Source: Bacteroidota bacterium
Lineage (GTDB): Bacteria; Bacteroidota; Bacteroidia; Bacteroidales; DTGW01
Assembly: GCA_029572965.1 (NCBI GenBank)
Contig: JAKPQD010000310.1
Location: 1-56,084, forward strand
Direction: 5' to 3'
DNA: 56,084 bases
The position numbers and the translations under genes were made by a program. Positions 47,963 through 56,084 of this stretch are shown here, one piece after another (positions within the stretch are counted from its first letter, which is position 1; every line of letters begins with the position of its first letter). A model generated the notes under the pieces. That model had not been told where the DNA came from and made no database searches. It worked only from the letters and a program-made list of their open reading frames with translations.

Positions 47963-48313
47963 ATGGCCGAACTCGCTGCTCCCAAAGTGATACTAAAGAA
48001 AAAACAAATCCCTGTAATTATTGATTTTTGCTTAGACGAATCAATCGAATTTAGTGTAAGGCAACAAGCTTTCCCAGAAACAGACTGGGAAGTAGAACTC
48101 AAATTCAAAGATTTTAAAACAGCTTTATTGACGGGAATGTTTTTGCGCGAAAACAAATTTGAAATAGAAGGCATTGACGCTCAAAGATATAAGAAATCAG
48201 CTACTCCTGCAAAGAAAACAGAAGAAAAAACAGATGCTCCAAAAGCAGACCCCCAAAAAGCAGAGAAAAACAAACCTGAAACAGACGAATTTCAAGCTCC
48301 TTCATTTTTGTAA
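47963..48313 (+). CDS. Hypothetical protein with charged low-complexity tail
   Basis: 116 residues with no signal peptide. The first 78 residues (MAELAAPKVILKKKQIPVII ... ALLTGMFLRENKFEIEGID) are beta-rich and look folded. The rest is a disordered Lys/Glu/Pro/Ala-rich tail ending in EFQAPSFL. I recognise no family. It lies between two terminators, so it is probably a single gene. Confidence 0.72.
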   Translation: MAELAAPKVILKKKQIPVIIDFCLDESIEFSVRQQAFPETDWEVELKFKDFKTALLTGMFLRENKFEIEGIDAQRYKKSATPAKKTEEKTDAPKADPQKAEKNKPETDEFQAPSFL

Positions 48314-48331
48314 AAACACATTTCGATATAC

Positions 48332-48370
48332 AAGCCTGTACTGTTAACATACACGGTACAGGCTTTTTCA
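48332..48370 (+). terminator. Terminator after the hypothetical gene
   Basis: AAGCCTGTAC pairs with GTACAGGCTT and is followed by TTTCATTTT, starting 18 bases after the stop. Confidence 0.8.
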
Positions 48371-48464
48371 TTTTACACAAAATCAACATTTTATAAATAA
48401 AATTGTTTATATTTCTTGTTTTTTAAACTAAATTAGCTTGTTAAACTATCATATAAAATAATAA

Positions 48465-51350
48465 ATGGCCATTTGCAGCATAAATAAATTCACAAAACCA
48501 TTGATAATAAAGGCCTTTTGCTTCTTATTAGTTACTTATCCTGCTTTTTCAACAAGCTTCTCTCAAAATTTAAAAGAATTATTTCTTGATGCCGAATACA
48601 GCCTCGAAATTATGGAATTTGAACCAGCCTTAAAAAACTACCTTATTCTTCTTAAAAAAGACCCAGAAAACTGTAATCTAAACTACCGGGCAGGAAATTG
48701 TTGCCTTCAAATAACTGAAAGAAAAAAAGAAGCATTAACTTACTTAGAAAAAGCCATTAAACAAATCTCCGTCAATTACAAAGCTGGCAGTTTTAACGAA
48801 AAAACAGCCCCTCCTGACGCCTTTATGCTTTATGGCATTGCGTTGCTAAATAATAACAAAATAAACGAGGCTCGCGAAGCCTTTAAAAAATACAAAGACT
48901 ACCTTCAACCTAAAGAAGTAGCCGAGCTCGATGCTGTAAACCAACAACTTAAATACTGCGACAATGCTGAAATTTTCAGCCAAACCAGTTTAAATATTTC
49001 TGTAACTCCATTACCCATATCTTTTAACCAAGCTAAACCAAAATTAAGAATGGTTACCAATGCCGAAAAATCACAGATGGTTTTTTTAGCCGACAAGGGT
49101 GGGAAACCAGGAATATTTTACACATATCTTACTAAAGGGCAATGGTCAACACCAACAGAAATCACCAAAGACTTAGAAATCGACCCCAATATAGACTTAT
49201 TCAATATCTGTTCTATGTCAGCTGACGGACGATGGCTATACCTTGAAATTACAGACGAGTTTGATTCTCGTATTTATGTTGCAAAATTGATAGGCACAAA
49301 ATGGAGCGAATGTACCCCGCTTAACCGCAAAATAAATTCTTCCAATGATGAAACTCATGCTGCCGAATCGCCTGATGGAAAAGAGCTGTACATTACTTCT
49401 AATCGTAAAGGCACCATTGGCAACCTTGACATTTATGTTAGCCGCCTTAAAACCAATGGAGAATGGGATACCCCAACTAACTTAGGAAATACCATAAACA
49501 CCTATTTTAACGAAGAAACACCATTTGTAAGCAATGACAACCAGCACCTGTTCTTCAGTTCTCAAGGACATTCCAGTATGGGCGGATATGATATTTTTGT
49601 CTCAGATCGCTTACCAAATGGCGAATGGGGCGAACCTCGAAACATTGGATACCCCATTAATACCACCTCTGACGATTTGTTCTATTTTCCATTAGACTCT
49701 AACAAAGCATTATATCAGCTTGACCACTCTGCCCCTTTTGCCATCTCCCAAGTGGAGATATTACCTAAAGTCAACAACATTATCAATACAGACACCCTCA
49801 ATTTAGCAAATGCTGATACAGTAAAAACAGATACAGTAAAACAGGTTACTCATGTAATCGAAACATTTGATACTACAAGTAAACCAATTGTTGAAAAAGA
49901 TACTACTCCAATCGCTCCTGTTGTTGCGGAACCTGTCATTTCTCAACTAAAAGGAAAAATAAGCTTTTCTGACGATTCAAAAAGTTTTGACATAATAAAT
50001 GCCTTTATTATGGATAAAAACAACAACAAAAAAAGCCTATCAATCAGAAGTGACGGCACTTTTGACCAAACTATTTCTCCAGGTCAATACAAAATATCTT
50101 TTGAAGCCAATGAATATCAAAAAGTAATTAAAAACATCTTGATTACTAAAGGACAACCTGCCGTTTTAGATATCATGATGCGACCTGAGGTAATTAAAGA
50201 ACAATATGTATCAATCCGCAGCATTTTGTTTAACTATAATTCTGTATTACTTGATAATGAATCTAAAACAATGCTTGAAAGGCTCATCAGAATTATGCGC
50301 GATTACCCTTCTTTAACAATAGAAATTATTGGACATGCCGATAGCAAAGGAAACCCTGAATATAACCGAAAGATTTCGCTCGACAGGGCCAGAGCCGTTG
50401 CCGATTATTTTGTCAACCAGGGCATAGATGAAAACCGCTTCACTTTATTTGGTTTTGGAGATGCTTTAGCCATTGCCATTGACGTAAACCCCGACGGTTC
50501 CGACAATCCGGCTGGCAGAAGGTTCAACCGAAGAGTAGAGCTAAGATTAGCAAATTACAGCAATTTAAAGATTGTAAATACAGAATTGGAAATCCCTGAA
50601 AACTTAAGGATTAAAGAAACCTTTGAATATTATATCTGCCTCAAAGAAAGCCCAACAATGGTTTCAAAAGATGAATATATTTCAAAAGCTGACACATCAA
50701 TGATTAAAATTAATAATATTGGCCAAGGGTACATTGTTACTCTAAACCCTCCAATGTCAAAAGCTGAAGCAATAAAAAAACTTGAAGAAATCAACAACAC
50801 ATTCCCTGAAGCTTACATTATCCCTGACAACTATTTTACAAAAGTTAAAAAAGTCAGTACTGTAGGTTCATATCGTTATGCATCATCAGGCAACTTCACC
50901 ATTCAACTTCTTGCCACAAAAAGAAAAATGAAAACTACAGCATTTAAGCCCTATACAGATGTTAGAGAGTACAAAGGCATGGATGGCTTGCTCCGTTACA
51001 CTTATGGCCTATTCAGTTCATGGGACAATGCTTACCCAACCCTCCTAAAAGTAAGAAAACAAGGATATAACGATGCTTTCATTGCCCCTATGGCAAAATT
51101 TACAGGAAACCTGCTGGATAAAAAGCTGAATGGCTATACAATTCAATTATGGACTGGATTTACACCTAAAGACACCAGCATATTTAGAAATGTAGGACCA
51201 ATAAAAGTTAACAAAACTTCAGACAACGTTTACCGCTATTCAACAGGTACATTTGAAACCTTCCCCGAAGCCAAAGCCAGGCTGAAACAGTTGCAAAAGC
51301 TTGGATACTCCAATGCCCTTATCAAAAAGCAAAGCGACATGGAAAAATAG
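48465..51350 (+). CDS. PorE-like envelope protein: TPR, PD40 propeller, carboxypeptidase-like, OmpA and SPOR domains
   Basis: 961 residues with a signal segment (AFCFLLVTYPAFSTSFSQN). In order: TPR (about 40-160), PD40/WD40-like repeats (about 190-430: SPDGKELYITSNRKGTIGNLDIYVS, NDNQHLFFSSQGHSSMGGYDIFVS), a spacer, a carboxypeptidase-regulatory-like domain (about 495-580), and an OmpA peptidoglycan-binding domain (IEIIGHADSKGNPEYNRKIS then LDRARAVADYF). The SPOR-like C-terminus (about 800-955) carries FTIQLLATKRKMKTTAFKPY and YTIQLWTGFTP. The first parts match PorE of the type IX secretion system; the SPOR part is extra. It anchors to peptidoglycan, possibly as part of T9SS or gliding machinery. 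Confidence 0.9.
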   Translation: MAICSINKFTKPLIIKAFCFLLVTYPAFSTSFSQNLKELFLDAEYSLEIMEFEPALKNYLILLKKDPENCNLNYRAGNCCLQITERKKEALTYLEKAIKQISVNYKAGSFNEKTAPPDAFMLYGIALLNNNKINEAREAFKKYKDYLQPKEVAELDAVNQQLKYCDNAEIFSQTSLNISVTPLPISFNQAKPKLRMVTNAEKSQMVFLADKGGKPGIFYTYLTKGQWSTPTEITKDLEIDPNIDLFNICSMSADGRWLYLEITDEFDSRIYVAKLIGTKWSECTPLNRKINSSNDETHAAESPDGKELYITSNRKGTIGNLDIYVSRLKTNGEWDTPTNLGNTINTYFNEETPFVSNDNQHLFFSSQGHSSMGGYDIFVSDRLPNGEWGEPRNIGYPINTTSDDLFYFPLDSNKALYQLDHSAPFAISQVEILPKVNNIINTDTLNLANADTVKTDTVKQVTHVIETFDTTSKPIVEKDTTPIAPVVAEPVISQLKGKISFSDDSKSFDIINAFIMDKNNNKKSLSIRSDGTFDQTISPGQYKISFEANEYQKVIKNILITKGQPAVLDIMMRPEVIKEQYVSIRSILFNYNSVLLDNESKTMLERLIRIMRDYPSLTIEIIGHADSKGNPEYNRKISLDRARAVADYFVNQGIDENRFTLFGFGDALAIAIDVNPDGSDNPAGRRFNRRVELRLANYSNLKIVNTELEIPENLRIKETFEYYICLKESPTMVSKDEYISKADTSMIKINNIGQGYIVTLNPPMSKAEAIKKLEEINNTFPEAYIIPDNYFTKVKKVSTVGSYRYASSGNFTIQLLATKRKMKTTAFKPYTDVREYKGMDGLLRYTYGLFSSWDNAYPTLLKVRKQGYNDAFIAPMAKFTGNLLDKKLNGYTIQLWTGFTPKDTSIFRNVGPIKVNKTSDNVYRYSTGTFETFPEAKARLKQLQKLGYSNALIKKQSDMEK

Positions 51351-51395
51351 CGTTTTAATATTACATTTGCTGGCTAATAAAGACATATTTGGTAT

Positions 51396-51944
51396 ATGGA
51401 ACAATATTTTCTTGACCTGGTAAAAAAACGTCAAAGTGTTAGGGCATACAAAACAGATGCAGTTGAACCTGAAAAAATAGCCCGTTGCATTGAGGCTGCC
51501 CGCTTATCACCTTCGGCATGTAATGCCCAACCTTGGAAATTTATTGTTGTTGACGACCAGAAAATAAAAAACCAGATTGCCGATTTGACCACAACTAAGA
51601 TGGTTCCAATGAACCATTTCACCAAACAAGCCCCGGTACATGTAGTTTTAGTGATGGAGAACCCAAACTTAACTTCTTTTGTAGGTTCTGTAATTAGAGA
51701 TAAACCTTTTACCTTGATAGACATAGGCATTGCAGCTGTTCAGTTTTGCTTGCAAGCCTCAGCCGAAGGCCTTGGAACATGTATGATTGGATGGTTCAAT
51801 GAAAAGAAAGTAAAGAAACTGCTCAATATCCCAAGCTCAAAAAGAGCTGTATTGGTTATTACCCTTGGTTACCCTGAGGATGACACAATACGTGAAAAAA
51901 TACGTAAACCTGTAGAGCAGATTTATAGCCGCAATTCATACTAA
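51396..51944 (+). CDS. Nitroreductase-family flavoprotein
   Basis: 182 residues. The FMN-binding N-terminus KKRQSVRAYKTDAVEPEKI, SACNAQPWKFIVV, and the C-terminal LGTCMIGWFNEKKVKKLL and GYPEDD segments fit the nitroreductase fold. It reduces a nitro or quinone-like substrate with NAD(P)H; the physiological substrate is unknown. It ends four bases inside the convergent gene at 51941. Confidence 0.9.
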   Translation: MEQYFLDLVKKRQSVRAYKTDAVEPEKIARCIEAARLSPSACNAQPWKFIVVDDQKIKNQIADLTTTKMVPMNHFTKQAPVHVVLVMENPNLTSFVGSVIRDKPFTLIDIGIAAVQFCLQASAEGLGTCMIGWFNEKKVKKLLNIPSSKRAVLVITLGYPEDDTIREKIRKPVEQIYSRNSY

Positions 51945-52975
51945 TGTACCTGCAATTTCAGCAGTACAGGCAAGTGGTCGCTATATCCACCTGTATATTT
52001 CATCCCATCATAAGTCTCTAAAGGCTTTTTGCCCCCATGCCTCTCATCTTCCTGAAGAATAAAAGGCAGTGCAGCTATTTCTGCTTTGGAAACACAAAGT
52101 CCTGTTGTTTTATCAGCTAAAAAACGACTCACAATCACCTGATCAAACACATTCCACTTGCCTTTATATTTAAGTGTTCCTATTCTATTAATATTTCCAA
52201 CCCATTCAGCACTAAGGTTTACCAAATCACCTTTATTTACAGCTTCTGCTTTGCCTCTTGCCCGCAATGTATTCTTAATAGACATATTGTCCGGGTCATC
52301 ATTAAAGTCCCCCACAACCACAATGCTTGAACGGCTATTTTGTTTCAGGATAGAATCAACCTGAACCCGCATGACAGCAGCTGCAAACATTCTTTTTTGT
52401 TCACTTTTTAGCTCCCCTCCCAACCTCGATGGCCAGTGGTTGATAAAAATATGGACAGTGTCAGTTTTTGCCAACACTCCTTTAGTATAAACAATATCGC
52501 GGGTTCTCAACTGTCCCCGTCCCTTTTTGCCAATAACTTTAATAAACTTTGAACTCAATGGCTTAAATAAGTCAGGCCGATACAATAATGCAGCATCTAT
52601 ACCTCGAGGATCGTCCGATTCTTTGTGGATTATTTTATAATTGAACTTACTTAACCCGGTATTCTTAACCAAATCATCCAACACCCTTTCATTCTCTACT
52701 TCGGCCAAACCCACAACTACAGGCATGTCAACATTAACCGATAAGATAACCTTACTGATATTATCCAATTTTTTCTTGTACCGTTCAATAGTCCAGTAAT
52801 GTTTAGATGTTGGCAAAAAGTCATTATCATTTTTTTCAGGATCATCTTCTGTATCAAAAAGATTTTCAACATTGTAAAACATAATACCAACAGAAGCTAC
52901 AGCCTTCTTTTGGCCGAAAATACTGTATATTCCCAACAAACAGAAAATAAAACAAAACGCAACCCTGACCTTCAT
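51941..52975 (-). CDS. Exported endonuclease/exonuclease/phosphatase-family protein
   Basis: 344 residues with a signal peptide (MKVRVAFCFIFCLLGIYSIFGQ). EEP-family motifs: IMFYNVENLFDTEDDP (Asn), VVGLAEVENERVLDDL (Glu), FINHWPSRLGG (His), VVVGDFNDDPD (Asp/Asn) and GGYSDHLPVLL (catalytic Asp-His). It is a secreted or periplasmic Mg-dependent hydrolase, probably a nuclease. The start follows the signal. It overlaps the nitroreductase stop by four bases. Confidence 0.92.
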   Translation of the reverse strand: MKVRVAFCFIFCLLGIYSIFGQKKAVASVGIMFYNVENLFDTEDDPEKNDNDFLPTSKHYWTIERYKKKLDNISKVILSVNVDMPVVVGLAEVENERVLDDLVKNTGLSKFNYKIIHKESDDPRGIDAALLYRPDLFKPLSSKFIKVIGKKGRGQLRTRDIVYTKGVLAKTDTVHIFINHWPSRLGGELKSEQKRMFAAAVMRVQVDSILKQNSRSSIVVVGDFNDDPDNMSIKNTLRARGKAEAVNKGDLVNLSAEWVGNINRIGTLKYKGKWNVFDQVIVSRFLADKTTGLCVSKAEIAALPFILQEDERHGGKKPLETYDGMKYTGGYSDHLPVLLKLQVH

Positions 52976-53043
52976 AAACCTATAAAACGATTATTCAATT
53001 TCCCTTTGCTAATTGCAGGAAATATCAAGTCCCTTCTTTTCCC

Positions 53044-54525
53044 TTATTTATTTTCAGCAGGAGCAACATATTCATAGCACCCGGCATCTGGCATTTCATC
53101 TACAAGACGGCTATTTTCAATTAAATCAACCGGATACAAATTGGCAATATCAATACTGCCAATTTCGCGGGCTATTGATGTCCTGGTTAGCTGAAAATCG
53201 TATTTGTAATTAATTACATCAACCTTAACAAATCCAGGCTCTGCTTTATCTGACACTTTAGTGGTAAGAAACTTTGTTTCGTCAGAAAGATTGAGGCCGT
53301 TCTTCGGATATTTAATTAAACAATGGTCAAAAAGGTAATTGGCGGCCTTCTTATCTGAAAACTCAAGAACAAGAGATTTTACATTTTCGCTAAAAATCAA
53401 ACAATTGCCAAAATACGCCTTGGTAAGGTTTTCATAGTAATATTTCTTAGCGTATATATTTGAAGAGGTCGTATCGCTTTCAACAGCATAATTCATCAAA
53501 ACAACAGCGCTACCTCCACTAATCCCAAATGACGGATAATTGGCAAATGTGCAATGATAAAACTCATATTCTCCACCGGGCGAGCACATGAATGAGGCAT
53601 AACCGGCATTGGCAATAAGCGAATTGTTAGCTGTAACCTTTGCATTGATAGCAAACAGGCCCACTATAGCATGATTGTATATCTTACAGTTCGACAGCTC
53701 CAACTCTGCCTTTTCTTCTTTATTCAGCACCCCTGCCACAATACCAAACTGACCATTGCGGATAATGGCATAATTGAGTTTTCCCTTACTGCCATTCATA
53801 AACCTGATTTCTTCCCATTGCCCGGGAATCTCGTCGTAAGGAACAGGAGGTGCATAGTTCGAAACATCCATCCTGTCACCTCTGAAAACTACAGGATTTT
53901 CTTTTGTACCATTAACAATCATTGTCCCCTTAACCCCAAACCAAACTCCGCGGTGCATATATATTTTTGTCCCGGGATTGATGGTAAGCGTGGCCAAACT
54001 ATCTACCAATAGGGCTTTATATATGACATAGGGCTTGTCATTTGTCCAAGTCTGCGTCCCTATAATACTATCTTTCAGTAGATGTATATCCTGCCCCCAA
54101 GCAAGCAATTTTACTTTTTGCAAATTATTATTTGTATTAAAAACAAGGGAATCTTCCAACACTAAAGGCGAATTTTGCCCTGTTGGGTCAACTTTCACCT
54201 GAACAAAAATATACATGCTGTCATGGGCCTCAATCCTAAAATTGCTGGCTGTATCTGCCAAACCATTAATATTTATTATAAAAGGAGACTGGGCTCCTCC
54301 GGCCACCTTTACAGATTTTATTTCAATTGGCTGATTCAATGGATTATACACTTTCAACCTTTTGGTAGTACTTCCCAATGTAGAAAAAACAGTATCAAAC
54401 ATAACTGTATCTGTAGAAAATTCAAGGCGAGCATCCGATCCGGTATATACTGTATCATCTTCACAACTGAAAACCAACAATAACAATGCAACAACACTTA
54501 TCAACTGAAATAATCTTCTAACCAT
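53044..54525 (-). CDS. Lipoprotein with right-handed beta-helix
   Basis: 493 residues. The lipoprotein signal is MVRRLFQLISVVALLLLVFSCEDD. The N-terminal part (about 30-150) is Ig-like or Sus-like (STDTVMFDTVFSTLGSTTKRL). The rest is a parallel beta-helix (LTINPGTKIYMHRGVWFGVKG, YAIIRNGQFGIVAGVL, NHAIVGLFAINAKVTANNSLI), as in surface adhesins or polysaccharide-binding proteins. It has no recognisable catalytic residues. It lies in its own transcription unit, divergent from the next gene. Confidence 0.87.
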   Translation of the reverse strand: MVRRLFQLISVVALLLLVFSCEDDTVYTGSDARLEFSTDTVMFDTVFSTLGSTTKRLKVYNPLNQPIEIKSVKVAGGAQSPFIININGLADTASNFRIEAHDSMYIFVQVKVDPTGQNSPLVLEDSLVFNTNNNLQKVKLLAWGQDIHLLKDSIIGTQTWTNDKPYVIYKALLVDSLATLTINPGTKIYMHRGVWFGVKGTMIVNGTKENPVVFRGDRMDVSNYAPPVPYDEIPGQWEEIRFMNGSKGKLNYAIIRNGQFGIVAGVLNKEEKAELELSNCKIYNHAIVGLFAINAKVTANNSLIANAGYASFMCSPGGEYEFYHCTFANYPSFGISGGSAVVLMNYAVESDTTSSNIYAKKYYYENLTKAYFGNCLIFSENVKSLVLEFSDKKAANYLFDHCLIKYPKNGLNLSDETKFLTTKVSDKAEPGFVKVDVINYKYDFQLTRTSIAREIGSIDIANLYPVDLIENSRLVDEMPDAGCYEYVAPAENK

Positions 54526-54654
54526 ATTAAATCATTAAATGAAAATATAACGCATTGGTCGGCGAAAAATTTTAGCCAACAAAACTAAAAAAGCTTTTTG
54601 CTTTTTAACGGCGAAAATACAGGATTTTTCTAATTTTAACGCAAATAAAAAAAT

Positions 54655-56084
54655 ATGTTTCAGGCTTTAAAACACCCATTTTTCTTACTTTTTGCAATAC
54701 TTCTCACAGGGTGTAACACATTCAGCCCTAATCACAACAACATCATACGGTACAACGAGTCTAAAGGCATACCGACACTCGACCCGGCTTATGCCCGCAA
54801 TTACCCGGCCATATTAGCTGTTGTTCAATTGTACAATGGGCTGCTACAACTCGACGACTCTCTCAATATCAAACCTTGCATAGCAAAGAAGTATGTTATT
54901 TCTGAAAATGGAACAGTTTATACATTTACTCTCCGCAATGATGTTTTTTTTCACGACAGCCCTTTGTTTGCCCAGGGTAAAGGAAGAAAAGTCACAGCCT
55001 CCGACTTTATTTACAGCTTTTTACGTGTCATGAACAAAACAACAGCCTCGCCAGGCTCATGGGTTTTCAATGGTATTGATACAACAAAGGCCAATCATGG
55101 ATTTGAAGCTACAAATGACACCACACTAAAGATTTACCTGAAAGTTCCCAATGCCAGCTTTGCTGGTATCCTCACCAATTCTTATTGTTTTGTTGTCCCA
55201 CATGAGGTAGTCGATTATTATAAAAAAGATTTTGGCACACACCCTGTCGGAACAGGGGCTTTCAAGCTAAAACTCTGGCAGGATGGCGAAAAACTCGTTT
55301 TACTAAAAAACCCTTCTTATTTCGAAACAGACAAATCTGGAAAACACCTTCCTTACCTTGATGGTATTTCTATTTCCTTTGTTGCAGACAAACAATCAGA
55401 ATTCATGATGTTTATCAAAGGAAATATCGATTTTATTATTGGCGTAAACGCTTCGTTTAAAGACGAACTTATCAATATGGAAGGAAATATCAGAAAAGAA
55501 TATAAAAACCGCTTTTACATGCTCAAATGTCCTTATTTAAATACCGAATACCTCGGCTTTCAACTTGATAACAATTTACCGGCCTTTAAAAACTCTCCCT
55601 TACACAATCTTTATATCAGGCAGGCCATAAATATGGCCATAGACCGAAAGAATATGATACAATACCTCCGCAACAACCTGGGATACCCCGCTGAGTATGG
55701 TTTCACGCCAAACGGCATGCCTGACTTTGAAAAGATGAAAACCCAGGGCTATAGCCACAACCCGGATTCAGCTATGAAGCTCCTTGCTAAGGCCGGTTTT
55801 CCTCAGGGTGCAGGACTAAAGCCTTTCAAACTTTTCACCTCATCAGATTATCTTGACCTCTGCGAATTTATCCAACACGAACTCGAAAAAATAAATATAA
55901 CATGCAACATAGAAGTTACTAATGGCCTTGCATTCAGAGATATGATAGCCAACAACAAAATGGAAATGTTCCGTGCTTCATGGATTGCAGATTATCCAGA
56001 CCCTGAAAACTACTTATCGCTCTTTTATTCCAAAAACTTCTCTCCCGCAGGCTCTAACTACACCCATTTTTCAGATGAAAGCTA
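54655..56084 (+). CDS. Peptide/nickel-type ABC transporter substrate-binding lipoprotein (3' end outside window)
   Basis: Open from the ATG at 54655 to the window edge, so at least 476 residues. The lipoprotein signal is MFQALKHPFFLLFAILLTGC with Cys 20. The mature part matches SBP family 5 (DppA/OppA): IIRYNESKGIPTLDPAYARN, VVQLYNGLLQLDDSLNIKPC, YTFTLRNDVFFHDS and VGTGAFKLKLWQDGEKLVLL, plus YIRQAINMAIDRKNMIQYL. It binds oligopeptides in the periplasm for an ABC importer whose genes are not in view. It diverges from the beta-helix gene. Confidence 0.92.
   Translation, partial: MFQALKHPFFLLFAILLTGCNTFSPNHNNIIRYNESKGIPTLDPAYARNYPAILAVVQLYNGLLQLDDSLNIKPCIAKKYVISENGTVYTFTLRNDVFFHDSPLFAQGKGRKVTASDFIYSFLRVMNKTTASPGSWVFNGIDTTKANHGFEATNDTTLKIYLKVPNASFAGILTNSYCFVVPHEVVDYYKKDFGTHPVGTGAFKLKLWQDGEKLVLLKNPSYFETDKSGKHLPYLDGISISFVADKQSEFMMFIKGNIDFIIGVNASFKDELINMEGNIRKEYKNRFYMLKCPYLNTEYLGFQLDNNLPAFKNSPLHNLYIRQAINMAIDRKNMIQYLRNNLGYPAEYGFTPNGMPDFEKMKTQGYSHNPDSAMKLLAKAGFPQGAGLKPFKLFTSSDYLDLCEFIQHELEKINITCNIEVTNGLAFRDMIANNKMEMFRASWIADYPDPENYLSLFYSKNFSPAGSNYTHFSDES

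Overview
The window comes from a Bacteroidota chromosome, probably an anaerobic, fermentative Bacteroidales/Marinilabiliales-like organism. The evidence is a TonB receptor with a carboxypeptidase-like regulatory domain, many signal-peptide lipoproteins, two-component-regulator propeller proteins, a PorE-like TPR/PD40/OmpA protein, lipid A genes, TAnnTTTG-type -7 promoter elements, almost no Shine-Dalgarno sequences, and a complete HydABC-type [FeFe]-hydrogenase operon.

Layout. 1-3270: a minus-strand set reading DUF134 regulator, two NifX/NifB-family proteins, a His-rich exported protein and a TonB receptor (cut by the window edge), preceded by two ATGAAC-N4-GTTCAT dyads. 3635-13394: an envelope/signalling block with a propeller-SpoIIE phosphatase, a TPR-CHAT lipoprotein, two predicted beta-barrels and a propeller lipoprotein. 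13653-15290: a hypothetical gene and a PemK-type toxin-antitoxin pair between attC-like imperfect palindromes. 15281-19950: HD hydrolase, hemerythrin-PAS protein, an AraC regulator and a DUF1593 protein. 20518-26100: accessory DNA with a sugar-binding lipoprotein, DUF2279 protein, GNAT, nucleotidyltransferase/HEPN, Phd and XRE-VapBC genes. Several of these are broken by a REP-like repeat family, and a RAYT transposase remnant lies among the repeats. 26830-29732: tRNA-Pro with a partial copy, then a DUF4130/radical SAM DNA-repair pair separated by foldback elements. 29979-35751: trxB, then DUF2520-kdsC-ubiA-lpxB-spoIID. 35758-38223: a hybrid histidine kinase. 38492-46991: the hydrogenase operon. 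47124-56084: tpiA, a PorE-like protein, nitroreductase, exonuclease/phosphatase family protein, beta-helix lipoprotein and a partial peptide-binding lipoprotein.

The hydrogenase operon is the most coherent system. HydB, HydA and HydC form an NADH/ferredoxin-linked group A3 (potentially electron-bifurcating) hydrogenase. Upstream in the same transcription unit is a six-gene module: DRTGG, RsbW-like ATPase, an H-cluster-like Fe-S protein with altered active-site residues, a second DRTGG, a PHP phosphoesterase and a second GHKL ATPase. This looks like a redox/H2-sensing and signalling module. A Rex-like dyad (TGTTA-N6-TAACA) sits at the promoter.

The other strong theme is repeat-driven remodelling. 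At least five families of short palindromic or foldback elements are present. One REP copy lies at the junction where two toxin-antitoxin modules each lost the rest of a gene.
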